This document shows positions 1 to 8,169 of a DNA stretch of 64,000 bases, piece after piece. Position 1 is the stretch's first letter. The number at the start of each line of letters is the position of its first letter. Position numbers and translations under genes: made by a program. This stretch comes from Pseudomonas sp. PD9R (lineage in GTDB: Bacteria > Pseudomonadota > Gammaproteobacteria > Pseudomonadales > Pseudomonadaceae), in the NCBI RefSeq assembly GCF_019200975.1, contig NZ_JAHTMR010000005.1:298593-362592 (forward strand), given 5' to 3'. A model generated the notes under the pieces. That model did no database searches. It was not told the DNA's origin and was given only the letters and a program-made list of their open reading frames with translations.

Positions 1-1256
1 GTGACAGCAATGCCGATTCGTTCTATTTCCTGGCCGACTATCACGCCCTGATCAAATGCGATGACCCGCTGCGCATCCAGCGCTCGCGTCTGGAAATCGC
101 CGCGACCTGGCTGGCCGGTGGCCTGGATGTGGACCGCGTGACGTTTTACCGCCAATCCGACATTCCGGAAATTCCAGAGCTGACCTGGCTGCTGACCTGC
201 GTCGCCGCCAAGGGCCTGCTCAACCGTGCTCACGCCTACAAGGCCTCGGTGGACAAGAACGTCGAGACCGGCGAAGACCCGGATGCGGGCATCACCATGG
301 GCTTGTACAGCTATCCGGTGCTGATGGCCGCGGACATTCTGATGTTCAACGCGCACAAGGTGCCGGTCGGGCGTGACCAGATCCAGCACGTGGAAATGGC
401 CCGCGACATCGGCCAGCGCTTCAACCACTTGTTCGGCCAGGGTAAAGAGTTCTTCACCATGCCCGAGGCGCTGATTGAAGAAAGCGTCGCTACGCTGCCA
501 GGCCTCGACGGTCGAAAAATGTCGAAGAGCTACGACAACACCATCCCGTTGTTCAGCAGCGCCAAAGAGATGAAGGACGCGATTTCGCGGATCGTCACCG
601 ACTCCCGCGCGCCGGGCGAAGCCAAAGATCCGGACAACTCGCACCTGTTCACCCTGTTCCAGGCGTTCGCCACCCCGGCGCAGGCCGACGAGTTCCGCAG
701 TGAGTTGCTGCAGGGCCTGGGTTGGGGCGAGGCGAAGAATCGTCTGTTCCAGTTGCTGGACAGCGAACTGGGCGAATCGCGCGAGCGTTATCACCACCTG
801 ATCGAGCGTCCGGCGGACCTGGAAGACATGCTGCAACACGGCGCAAAAAAGGCCCGTGCGGTCGCGACACCGTTCCTCAACGAACTGCGAGAAGCGGTGG
901 GCCTGCGTTCTTTCGTTGCTCAAACGCAAGTGGCGGCCACCACCAAGAAGAAAGCTGCAAAAGCGGCGCGTTTTGTCAGCTTCCGCGAAGATGATGGCAG
1001 CTTCCGCTTCCGTCTGTTGGCGGCCGATGGCGAGCAACTATTGCTGTCGCGCAACTTTGCCGATGGCAAAACCGCTGGCCAGGTGGCCAAGCAACTGCAA
1101 GCGGGCCAGGCTCTGGACGTGCGCAGTGAGGACCTGAGCTTCAGCGTCTGGCTGGAAGGCGAGTGTGTCGGCGACAGCCCGGCTTTCGCTGACAGCGCCG
1201 CGCGCGATGCTGCGGTAGAGGCGTTGCGGATTGCTCTGACGCCAGTTCAGGAATAA
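1..1256 (+). CDS. trpS: Tryptophanyl-tRNA synthetase (5' partial)
   Basis: Class I aminoacyl-tRNA synthetase that charges tRNA-Trp in the cytoplasm. The reading frame is open from base 3, so the gene starts upstream and its HIGH-type motif is outside the window. The visible part has the tRNA-synthetase core and the KMSKS loop (GRKMSKSYDN, about base 510). After the catalytic domain there is an extra region of roughly 100 residues, from about base 950, rich in Lys/Ala and then containing FVSFREDDGSFRFRLL. This makes the protein longer than the roughly 330-residue enzymes of E. coli type. The extension resembles a small YegP/DUF1508-like beta domain, which is inference. A hairpin terminator follows, so it ends its transcription unit before zapE. 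Confidence 0.96.
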   Translation, partial: DSNADSFYFLADYHALIKCDDPLRIQRSRLEIAATWLAGGLDVDRVTFYRQSDIPEIPELTWLLTCVAAKGLLNRAHAYKASVDKNVETGEDPDAGITMGLYSYPVLMAADILMFNAHKVPVGRDQIQHVEMARDIGQRFNHLFGQGKEFFTMPEALIEESVATLPGLDGRKMSKSYDNTIPLFSSAKEMKDAISRIVTDSRAPGEAKDPDNSHLFTLFQAFATPAQADEFRSELLQGLGWGEAKNRLFQLLDSELGESRERYHHLIERPADLEDMLQHGAKKARAVATPFLNELREAVGLRSFVAQTQVAATTKKKAAKAARFVSFREDDGSFRFRLLAADGEQLLLSRNFADGKTAGQVAKQLQAGQALDVRSEDLSFSVWLEGECVGDSPAFADSAARDAAVEALRIALTPVQE

Positions 1257-1295
1257 TCAACGGCTCGGCCCGACCAAGGGCTGATTGCCATTCCC

Positions 1296-1327
1296 ACGGG
1301 CCATCGCTACAGTGGCGGCCCGTTTTT
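1296..1327 (+). terminator. Intrinsic terminator after trpS
   Basis: Perfect 7-bp stem ACGGGCC / GGCCCGT with a 14-base loop, followed by TTTTT. It lies between the trpS stop and the zapE start. Confidence 0.75.
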
Positions 1328-1346
1328 GTTGCCTTGCTAACGAATT

Positions 1347-2441
1347 ATGACGCCCCTAGAACGATATCAAGCTGATCTGAAACGCCCGGAATTCTTCCAT
1401 GACGCCGCGCAGGAAACGGCTGTGCGTCATTTGCAGCGCCTGTATGACGATCTGATCGCCGCCGATCAGAACAAACCGGGCCTACTGGGCAAACTGTTTG
1501 GCAAGAAGGCTCCGACCCCGGTCAAAGGCCTGTACTTTTGGGGCGGCGTAGGTCGCGGCAAGACTTACCTGGTCGACACCTTCTTCGAAGCGCTGCCGTT
1601 CAAGGAAAAGACCCGCACTCACTTCCACCGCTTCATGAAGCGCGTGCACGAAGAGATGAAGACCCTGGGCGGCGAGAAAAACCCGCTGACCATCATCGCC
1701 AAGCGTTTTTCCGATGAGTCGCGGATTATTTGCTTCGATGAGTTCTTCGTTTCCGACATCACCGACGCCATGATTCTCGGCACCCTGATGGAAGAGCTGT
1801 TCAAGAACGGCGTGACCTTGGTCGCGACCTCGAACATCGTGCCGGACGGCCTGTACAAGGACGGTCTGCAACGGGCGCGCTTCCTGCCGGCCATCGCGCT
1901 GATCAAGCAGAACACCGAGATCGTCAACGTCGACAGCGGCGTCGACTATCGCCTGCGTCACCTTGAGCAAGCGGAACTGTTCCACTTCCCGCTCGACGAA
2001 GCGTCCCACGAAAGCCTGCGCAAAAGCTTCCGCGCGCTGACGCCGGAATGCACGGCCGCCGTGGAAAACGATGACCTGATCATCGAAAACCGCAAAATCC
2101 GTGCGCTGCGCACCTGCGATGACGTGGCATGGTTCGAATTCCGCGAACTGTGCGACGGCCCGCGCAGCCAGAACGATTACATCGAACTGGGTAAGATCTT
2201 CCACGCCGTGCTGATCAGCGGTGTCGAGCAGATGAGCGTGACTACCGACGATATCGCCCGACGCTTCATCAACATGGTCGACGAGTTCTACGACCGTAAC
2301 GTAAAGCTGATCATTTCTGCTGAAGTCGAGCTCAAAGATCTCTACACCGGCGGTCGCTTGAACTTCGAGTTCCAGCGTACCTTGAGTCGTCTGCTGGAAA
2401 TGCAGTCTCACGAATTCCTGTCCCGGGCGCACAAGCCGTAA
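1347..2441 (+). CDS. zapE: Cell division protein ZapE (AFG1-like ATPase)
   Basis: P-loop ATPase of the AFG1/ZapE family (364 aa, normal family length). In E. coli it associates with the FtsZ ring late in division and modulates FtsZ bundling. Walker A is GGVGRGKT at residues 66-73, and Walker B is in RIICFDEFFVSDI. There is no signal peptide or membrane segment, so it should be cytoplasmic and act at the septum. The ATG at 1347 has no clear Shine-Dalgarno sequence, but the N-terminus (MTPLERYQADL) matches the usual family start. It stands alone between two terminators, next to trpS as in other pseudomonads. Confidence 0.93.
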   Translation: MTPLERYQADLKRPEFFHDAAQETAVRHLQRLYDDLIAADQNKPGLLGKLFGKKAPTPVKGLYFWGGVGRGKTYLVDTFFEALPFKEKTRTHFHRFMKRVHEEMKTLGGEKNPLTIIAKRFSDESRIICFDEFFVSDITDAMILGTLMEELFKNGVTLVATSNIVPDGLYKDGLQRARFLPAIALIKQNTEIVNVDSGVDYRLRHLEQAELFHFPLDEASHESLRKSFRALTPECTAAVENDDLIIENRKIRALRTCDDVAWFEFRELCDGPRSQNDYIELGKIFHAVLISGVEQMSVTTDDIARRFINMVDEFYDRNVKLIISAEVELKDLYTGGRLNFEFQRTLSRLLEMQSHEFLSRAHKP

Positions 2442-2457
2442 GGCGATTCGAAAACTC

Positions 2458-2486
2458 AAAAAGGCCTGCATTGCAGGCTTTTTTTG
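2458..2486 (+). terminator. Intrinsic terminator after zapE
   Basis: Near-continuous hairpin GCCTGCA-TTGCAGGC preceded by A residues and followed by seven T. It serves zapE and could also work weakly in reverse for the asparaginase side. Confidence 0.8.
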
Positions 2487-2502
2487 TACGCCAAAGATCC
2501 TC

Positions 2503-2592
2503 TGTAGGAGCGAGGCTTGCCCGCGAATGCCGCGCCGCGGTGTATCAGAAAGGCCGCGTCATCGTTCATCGCCAGCAAGCTGTGCTCCTACA
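2503..2592 (+). repeat. 90-bp REP doublet, copy 1
   Basis: It starts TGTAGGAGCGAGGCTTGCCC and ends with a partly complementary TCGCCAGCAAGC...GCTCCTACA arm, giving a long imperfect hairpin. It is the same length as, and closely similar to, the copy at 8066-8155. The copy at 51675-51764 is more diverged but has identical size and arm layout. It overlaps the 3' end of the asparaginase gene. Confidence 0.85.
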
Positions 2593-3596
2593 GAAGAGCG
2601 TTGGTTTTGAAAACAGGTGTCGTTGTTCAGATAGCGCGCCAGCTCATCCTGCCGCTGGCAACCAAGCAGCAACCAAAGCAAAATCCGGGCTTTACGCGGG
2701 CACAGAAACCCAGCCATCACAGCTCCCTTGCCGATCAAATCCATCTCACTGCCAACAAACCCATAGGAAGCTCGCGCGGTGGCGCCAGAACCGGTGCGGG
2801 TCGCAATGATTACGGGGATTTTTTCGGCGATGTGTTCGACCACTTCAGCCCATTTCTGCGAAACGTGCCCGGCGCCGAAACCAGCGATCACCAAGCCGTC
2901 GTAGCCCAGCTTGAGGATGTTCTCCAGCAGTAGGGTGTCTGCCGAAAGCGAAGCCTCCAGCAAGGCGACTTTCTGCGTGGTGTGTTGTGGCAAAGGCAAG
3001 CACATCCGTTGTGTTGGCTGACGCAGATAACGAACAACGTCTTCGATCAGCAGACCGACGGGGCCGAATACTGGGGAGGAAAACGCCTGCAAGGCCAGCG
3101 AATCGGTTTTTCGCACGCTGCACGCTTGATGAATTTGCCCATTCATTACCACTTGAACGCCACGTCGACGGCTGTTGTCGGCCAGCGCGACGCGGCAAGC
3201 ATCCAGCAGATTCGCCGGTCCATCGGCTCCAGCCTGTTGTGCCGAGCGCATGGCACCGGTCAAGACTAAAGGCTCGTCGCGGTCCCATAGGTAATCGAAA
3301 AACACCGCTGTTTCTTCCAGGGTGTCGGTGCCTTGGGTGATAACAACCCCGGCTGCACCTTGCTCTACCTGGTATTTCGCCCAGGAAAGGACGCTCAGCA
3401 AGACCTCGAAATTCAACGATGCGCTGGGCAACAGGCCGAGCGTTTCCACCGTCACCCGGGCCAGCGTTGTTACTTGCGGTACGCAGGCCAGCAAGGTTTC
3501 ACCGCTGACCGTCGGGATAACGCCTTCGCCGGCATTCCTGGCTTGCATGCTCACCGTGCCGCCGAGCGCTGCGATGGCCAGTTTGGGCAGGTTCAT
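2559..3596 (-). CDS. Type II-like L-asparaginase
   Basis: Asparaginase/glutaminase family amidohydrolase (345 aa). Conserved residues are all visible: Thr14 in ALGGTVSM, the Thr90-Asp91 pair in TQGTDTLEETA, and Lys163 in SVRKTDS. It should hydrolyse asparagine, or a related amide, to the acid and ammonia. No signal peptide is obvious, so a cytoplasmic location is likely despite the type II-like sequence. The start at 3596 has a GAGG ribosome site. It is the last gene of a minus-strand series with a membrane protein, a nitrilase-fold amidase and an amino-acid oxidase. Oddly, its last ten residues (VGAQLAGDER) and its stop codon come from the REP element. The natural family C-terminus probably ended shortly before, around ELARYLN. 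Confidence 0.88.
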   Translation of the reverse strand: MNLPKLAIAALGGTVSMQARNAGEGVIPTVSGETLLACVPQVTTLARVTVETLGLLPSASLNFEVLLSVLSWAKYQVEQGAAGVVITQGTDTLEETAVFFDYLWDRDEPLVLTGAMRSAQQAGADGPANLLDACRVALADNSRRRGVQVVMNGQIHQACSVRKTDSLALQAFSSPVFGPVGLLIEDVVRYLRQPTQRMCLPLPQHTTQKVALLEASLSADTLLLENILKLGYDGLVIAGFGAGHVSQKWAEVVEHIAEKIPVIIATRTGSGATARASYGFVGSEMDLIGKGAVMAGFLCPRKARILLWLLLGCQRQDELARYLNNDTCFQNQRSSVGAQLAGDER

Positions 3597-3674
3597 GTCT
3601 TACCTCGCTTGCTTGAGTTGGAAAGTGGCTGTATCCGCTTTTGAGGCTGCGATACAGCCGAAAGGTTGACGGGC

Positions 3675-4877
3675 TCAGTCAGCGATCAGCCAGCCGATCA
3701 GTGGAAGAATCATCAACGTGCTGATGGCCATGGACAGGACATTCCCGATGTAAGCGTGCATGTCAGCCGGCATTCGCTTGGCCAGCGCGCACGCCAGCGG
3801 TGGCGCGATCAGCGCCCCCAGCAGCGCACTTGACGCAATGACCTGCCAGCCGCCGCCATAGGTCAACACGGCTGCCGGTACGACTGATACCAGTGGAACG
3901 TAGGTGGGATACCAGCCGAGTGATATCCATTGTCGACGCCAGATCACGACGCCGATGGCCGAGGTCAACGCCTGCGCACCGATCAGTTGAGGCAACAGAC
4001 CCGAGCCGTAAACCGGGCTCATCGGGTTCAAGCTGTAAGCCAGCACTGCGCCCAACAGCAATCCAAGGCTGGCCAGTTCATTGCCAAAGAACGGTGCTTC
4101 CGAAAAGTCGGCGAGGATGCGGCGCAGGCTCCAGATCACACCGTAGTCAGGCGTTTTGGTGGTGGCGGGAGCCGGCGGTGGGTCGGATGGCTTCTCGGAG
4201 GCGGTTGACTTCACCAGGCTCGGCAGATGGCGGCAGAGTAAAAAAGCCAACACGCTGGCGACTGCCATCCCCGAGACATTGCCGATCACCACTGGCAAGC
4301 TCAATGGATTGCACACGTAATTGACGATCAACAAACACATTGGGGTGACGAGCACTGCGCCCATGAGTGCACCGTTGATCGTGACTTTCCAGCCACCGCC
4401 AAACATCAGCACCATTGCCGCTGGTAGCGAAACGAAAGCAGCAAACGTGGGCTGCCAACTGGTGGCGGTCACCGTCCAGCCCCAAAGCAGGTTGCTCAAC
4501 AGCAGGCCAAGCAATGAACTGGTCACCAGCCACGGCCATAATCCAGTGCCATAGGAAATGGCAAAACCTTGCCAGGATTTTCCCGTCCGATTCGCCCAGT
4601 AGGCGAGGTAGGCGCCTGCCAACAACCCGATGGAAGCGAACTCGTGTTTGTAGAACGCCACTTCGCTGATGTCCCCCAATACCCAGCGCAACCAGGCGCT
4701 CGGCTCGGGTAGGCCGGATACCATGTCGCTGTAACCCGGCCAATGGGCTGACCAAAACGAACGATAGGTGAGTGAAAGCCAGATGATCAGCAGTATCGTG
4801 CCGATCAGCAGCACGATGACCGCCGTGTCAAAAGGCAATCGACGGGCAGGCCGGTTTTTGTCGGTTGTGATGTCCAT
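3675..4877 (-). CDS. Membrane protein with internal duplication, function unknown
   Basis: 400 aa, very hydrophobic, with several predicted membrane spans and a short basic cytoplasmic N-terminus. I do not recognise a named family. The protein is an internal repeat: SEVAFYKHEFASIGLLAG in the first half matches SEAPFFGNELASLGLLLG in the second. VSLPAAMVLMFGGGWKV matches VSVVPAAVLTYGGGWQV, and GNVSGMAVASV matches GNVLSMAISTL. A Pro/Lys-rich loop, roughly residues 225-245, joins the halves. The start has a strong AAGGAGG site 8 bases upstream. Its stop is 78 bases before the asparaginase, and its start is 18 bases after the nitrilase-fold gene, so it is probably co-transcribed. A transport role for the substrate or product of the oxidase/amidase pair is a reasonable guess only. 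Confidence 0.75.
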   Translation of the reverse strand: MDITTDKNRPARRLPFDTAVIVLLIGTILLIIWLSLTYRSFWSAHWPGYSDMVSGLPEPSAWLRWVLGDISEVAFYKHEFASIGLLAGAYLAYWANRTGKSWQGFAISYGTGLWPWLVTSSLLGLLLSNLLWGWTVTATSWQPTFAAFVSLPAAMVLMFGGGWKVTINGALMGAVLVTPMCLLIVNYVCNPLSLPVVIGNVSGMAVASVLAFLLCRHLPSLVKSTASEKPSDPPPAPATTKTPDYGVIWSLRRILADFSEAPFFGNELASLGLLLGAVLAYSLNPMSPVYGSGLLPQLIGAQALTSAIGVVIWRRQWISLGWYPTYVPLVSVVPAAVLTYGGGWQVIASSALLGALIAPPLACALAKRMPADMHAYIGNVLSMAISTLMILPLIGWLIAD

Positions 4878-4895
4878 GACGGATGCCTCCTTTTA

Positions 4896-5783
4896 TCAGC
4901 GCGGGAGGCAGGGGTGTTGGGTGTAACCGAGCATTTGATCGAAGAGATCCGTTCGACGATCGCGATGCAGGTCGTTCAGATTGTTCCAGATGGGCGCGCT
5001 GCGGGAGCTGGTCAGGTCGATGTCGGCAAACAGAATTTCCTGCTGGTCTGCCGATGCCACTGGGCCAATCGGCCAGCCGTTGGTGCCGGCAATCAGTGAG
5101 CAGCCGAGGTAGCGAGCGCCACGCTCTTCGCCGATACGGCTCGCAGCCGCGATAAACACGTTGTTTACATGAGCTGCGGTCATCGTCAGGTACGACGCCA
5201 TGCACTTGCCGGCATCGTCGAACAGCGGCGGCGGTGTCCAGACCCAGTTGTTCAGGCTGCAAATGATGTCGGCGCCTTGCTGGCTGAGGATGCGAGGTAC
5301 TTCCGGGAACCAGATGTCCCAGCAGATCAACAATCCGATGCGGCCGATGGGCGTGTCAAACACCGGGAAACCCAGATCACCCGGGGTGAACCAGAGCTTC
5401 TCCAGGTTCCACAGATGGGCCTTGCGGTACTTGCCGATAAATCCGTCAGGCCCGAGCAAAACGCCGGTGTTGAAAAGCCGCATGCCGTCGCGTTCGGTCA
5501 AGCCGGCGACGAGGTAGACCTTGTGCTTGCGGGCGAAGTCCATCCAGCTCTGCACGCTTGGCCCTTCGGGAACCGACTCCGAATGGTCGAAGGCATCCTG
5601 CCGGTTATTGAAGAAATAGCCTGTACAGGAAAGCTCCGGCAGCACGATGAGGTTGGCTCCGCCGTACACCGCCTCCAGCGCCAGTTCAAGGCTCCGACAC
5701 AGATTGCCCTCTCGATTCTCCATGCCGACTTGTGGATCGAATTGCACGACTGCTACACGAACAGGGCTTGTTGGCTCACTCAT
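4896..5783 (-). CDS. Carbon-nitrogen hydrolase (nitrilase superfamily amidase)
   Basis: 295 aa, full length for the superfamily. The catalytic triad is visible: Glu50 in VLPELSCTGY, Lys121 in GKYRKAHLW, and Cys154 in LLICWDIWFPEV. Members with this architecture hydrolyse amides or carbamoyl compounds more often than nitriles. It lies downstream of a flavin amino-acid oxidase/monooxygenase. Enzymes of that type can turn an amino acid into the one-carbon-shorter amide, which an amidase of this kind would convert to the acid plus ammonia. That pathway reading is inference; the substrate cannot be told from sequence. The start at 5783 has a GAGG site 9 bases away. Confidence 0.88.
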   Translation of the reverse strand: MSEPTSPVRVAVVQFDPQVGMENREGNLCRSLELALEAVYGGANLIVLPELSCTGYFFNNRQDAFDHSESVPEGPSVQSWMDFARKHKVYLVAGLTERDGMRLFNTGVLLGPDGFIGKYRKAHLWNLEKLWFTPGDLGFPVFDTPIGRIGLLICWDIWFPEVPRILSQQGADIICSLNNWVWTPPPLFDDAGKCMASYLTMTAAHVNNVFIAAASRIGEERGARYLGCSLIAGTNGWPIGPVASADQQEILFADIDLTSSRSAPIWNNLNDLHRDRRTDLFDQMLGYTQHPCLPR

Positions 5784-5809
5784 TCCGATAACCTCTTTTT
5801 ATTGTTATT

Positions 5810-5827
5810 CACGCCGTTTAATGGCGT
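5810..5827. promoter_or_regulatory. Perfect inverted repeat upstream of the nitrilase-fold gene
   Basis: CACGCC-N6-GGCGTG, with TTAT/TTTATAA flanks that extend the symmetry imperfectly. It sits about 27 bases before the amidase start, inside the 204-base gap below the oxidase gene. There is no T-run on the minus strand, so an operator or leader hairpin is more likely than a terminator. Confidence 0.4.
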
Positions 5828-5947
5828 GTTTATAAGAGTTGAAACGGAGGGGGGTGTAAGTCAGCGGCTTCCGTTTAGGTTGTAGTCCTTATCCCAAGAT
5901 GCATGCGCGTGGTGTTTAAAGGGGATGCCCGAAGGGGCGGGAAAGGT

Positions 5948-5975
5948 AGAGCCGATGCAGGTCGTGCATGGCTCT
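5948..5975 (-). terminator. Hairpin downstream of the oxidase gene
   Basis: AGAGCC-g-ATGCA pairs with TGCAT-GGCTCT around a 5-base loop, 13 bases after the oxidase stop on the minus strand. The following T-run is poor, so this is either a weak terminator or an mRNA-stabilising hairpin. Confidence 0.35.
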
Positions 5976-5987
5976 GGGGCGGGGGGA

Positions 5988-7934
5988 TCAGGCTTTGACC
6001 TGGTAGTGCGGGTAGTTGCTCATGGAGAAGCCGCCGTTGAACGTCGCGGCGGTTTTGTTGCAAATGTGAATGACGGCATCAACGGCTCCGCGAAAACAGG
6101 GTTCCGTCCAGCCGGCATCCACCGAAAATGATTCACCGGACAAATACAGCCCAGAAACATGGGCGAAATCCCGGTTGTATTTCATCAGGCTGACGGCGTC
6201 GTAGTAGGTGCCGGGTCGGTACAGCTTCGCACAGCCCAAGGCGTTTTTGTCGGTGACCCAGCGTTGGACCACGGCTTGATCAATTCCGATGTAAGGCGAA
6301 ATTTTCTCTTGAATGTTGGCGGAGTTCAGCAGGATGCGGTCCAGCTCTTCGGCGCACTTGATCACCAGTTCTTTGTCGGTGAAGGAGGCAAGCTTGGTGG
6401 CGTCATCCTCCCAGGTGTAACTCAGGAGAATGCAGTCATAGCTGTAGTGATCGTTGTAGCGGTAGGTGTAGACGTCGTGGATAAAGCTGTCAGTAACGAT
6501 GGCTTGCGGGATGTTGCTGTTTTTCGAGAGGAATGACTTTTTCAGCGGTGCATAGACCTTGCAGCTGGTTTCCCAGTGCGCGGTTTTATAGGCATTGATC
6601 GTCTCGAAGGGCAGCATTTCCTGAGTGAAGTTTTCAAGCTTGATTCGCGTCTCGATCAGCCAGGAAGGCAGAGTCATGATGACCGAATCGAAGTCATCGA
6701 AGTGCTCTTGGGTGTGCTCGGGCTGGCTGTGTTTCCAGTTGAAATAGACGCGGATTTTCTGGTTGGTCAGCTTTTTAAGTTGGGTGACGGATGAATCGGT
6801 GAGCAGGCCGTTACTCCGCTCACGGCAGTGTTCGTAGACGGATTTTCCGGTTTCGTCGGTTTTCATGAACAGCAGGCATTCATCCAGTGCGGCCAGTCCG
6901 ATATAGCGGGGCTTGTCGAAACTCAGACCCGTTGAGTCAAAAACGGCTTCGCTGTGCAGGTGAGGCGAGTCCAGCGGATTGCCATTAGCGTCCACCCGGC
7001 CATGGATCAGTTGCAACTGGCTGCTGAAGCCGAAAATGGCGGTACGCAAAGGATAGAGGCAGCAGACGTCGTAAAAAGCGCCCCAACTGCCATCACCGAT
7101 GCCGATGGCATAGAAAATCGCGGACTCATCCGCGGACATTCCCATCCCTCCAAAATCCCCGGGCGAGAGCTCATCCCAAGCGTCCAGCACCGGCATGCTT
7201 ACCAGGTCGCGAAACGAAACGCGCTCGTACTTCTCGACCATGGCGGCCCACATGGTTTCCCATTCCTGGCTGGCGTAAACCTCTGCGACGTGTCGGGTCA
7301 TGCGGTCGGCAAAGGCTTTCCATTTGGCATACACCTTTTGCAGTGCTTCACCGGGCGGTGGGGTCAGGCCGTCAGTATTTTTCCAGATCAACATCTGCGG
7401 CGTTGGTCCGCCGCCCATGCTGCCTTCGCGAAGATAGATGCCGGTCGAGCTGACCCATTGGCTTCCGGGGTTGGCAAAGTCGGAAAATGCCAGGTCAAAC
7501 GCCTTGGCGTAGTAAGCCATCAGCGAACGGCCTTCGGTCGGCGGTTCGTCTGTACGGTTGAAGAAAGGCATGCGCATGGCGCCCATTTCAAATGGTGTAT
7601 GACTTTGCGTGGAGTGTGGGCTGCCAGGTACGGTCAGGTGTCTGCCGCCGATGCGCCTGGATTGTTCGATGAGGGTTATCTGGGTAAAGCCGCACCGATA
7701 AAGCTCTCTGGCAGCCGTCAGCCCGGTGACGCCGGTGCCAATGATGCAGATTCGATGTTGCGGGTCGGTGGCCTTGGCGATGCCGTTTTCTTGCTCGACC
7801 AGTGCTCGGTAGTCGAAGCACAGGTCGGGTGGACTGGGGAAACGAGCGGCCCATTTGTTTTGAGTCGAGCGCTTCTTGCGAGTGGCCTCTTTGGCGACCA
7901 ATGAAGGGTAGTTGTAGCTTGATCCGATAGTCAC
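5988..7934 (-). CDS. Flavin amino-acid oxidase / 2-monooxygenase-like enzyme
   Basis: 648-aa flavoprotein of the amine-oxidase superfamily. The FAD-binding GTGVTG lies at residues 66-71, followed by the acidic beta-strand end in TLIEQSRRIGGRH. It is closer in layout to tryptophan or phenylalanine 2-monooxygenases than to simple amine oxidases: an N-terminal extension of about 60 residues, FEMGAMRMPFF, the shared LLSYTWEDDA motif, and GESFSVDAGWTE near the end. Such enzymes oxidise an L-amino acid either to the keto acid or, with decarboxylation, to an amide. Start: GTG at 7934 with an AGGGA site. That site lies inside an inverted repeat. It is followed by an amidase gene, which favours the amide-forming reaction. 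The substrate is unknown. Confidence 0.82.
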   Translation of the reverse strand: MTIGSSYNYPSLVAKEATRKKRSTQNKWAARFPSPPDLCFDYRALVEQENGIAKATDPQHRICIIGTGVTGLTAARELYRCGFTQITLIEQSRRIGGRHLTVPGSPHSTQSHTPFEMGAMRMPFFNRTDEPPTEGRSLMAYYAKAFDLAFSDFANPGSQWVSSTGIYLREGSMGGGPTPQMLIWKNTDGLTPPPGEALQKVYAKWKAFADRMTRHVAEVYASQEWETMWAAMVEKYERVSFRDLVSMPVLDAWDELSPGDFGGMGMSADESAIFYAIGIGDGSWGAFYDVCCLYPLRTAIFGFSSQLQLIHGRVDANGNPLDSPHLHSEAVFDSTGLSFDKPRYIGLAALDECLLFMKTDETGKSVYEHCRERSNGLLTDSSVTQLKKLTNQKIRVYFNWKHSQPEHTQEHFDDFDSVIMTLPSWLIETRIKLENFTQEMLPFETINAYKTAHWETSCKVYAPLKKSFLSKNSNIPQAIVTDSFIHDVYTYRYNDHYSYDCILLSYTWEDDATKLASFTDKELVIKCAEELDRILLNSANIQEKISPYIGIDQAVVQRWVTDKNALGCAKLYRPGTYYDAVSLMKYNRDFAHVSGLYLSGESFSVDAGWTEPCFRGAVDAVIHICNKTAATFNGGFSMSNYPHYQVKA

Positions 7935-7944
7935 TGTTGATCTT

Positions 7945-7973
7945 CCCTGAAAGTCCTGGTGGTGTTTTCAGGG
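7945..7973 (-). promoter_or_regulatory. Inverted repeat that includes the oxidase Shine-Dalgarno
   Basis: Perfect 8-bp arms CCCTGAAA / TTTCAGGG around a 13-base centre. On the minus strand the second arm (TTTCAGGG) runs directly into the AGGGA ribosome site before the GTG at 7934. A hairpin in the mRNA would hide the site; alternatively the repeat is a protein-binding operator. Confidence 0.5.
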
Positions 7974-8065
7974 AATAGGTTGGGTGTTTCAGTGGCCGGC
8001 GTACATGAGCCAGTTCCGGTTCACCAGGGCTCCATATTCTTTTTTTATTGTGGGAAAAAGAAACC

Positions 8066-8155
8066 TGTAGGAGCGAGGCTTGCCCGCGATTGCCGCGTCG
8101 CGATGTATCAGATAGACCGCGCCATCGTTCATCGCCAGCAAGCTCTGCTCCTACA
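8066..8155 (+). repeat. 90-bp REP doublet, copy 2
   Basis: Same start, same end and same 90-base length as copy 1 (2503-2592), with only scattered mismatches. Both copies point the same way and lie at the two ends of the oxidase-amidase-membrane protein-asparaginase block. It sits between the regulator stop and the oxidase leader. Confidence 0.85.
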
Positions 8156-8169
8156 GGTCGTGCGAGGTT

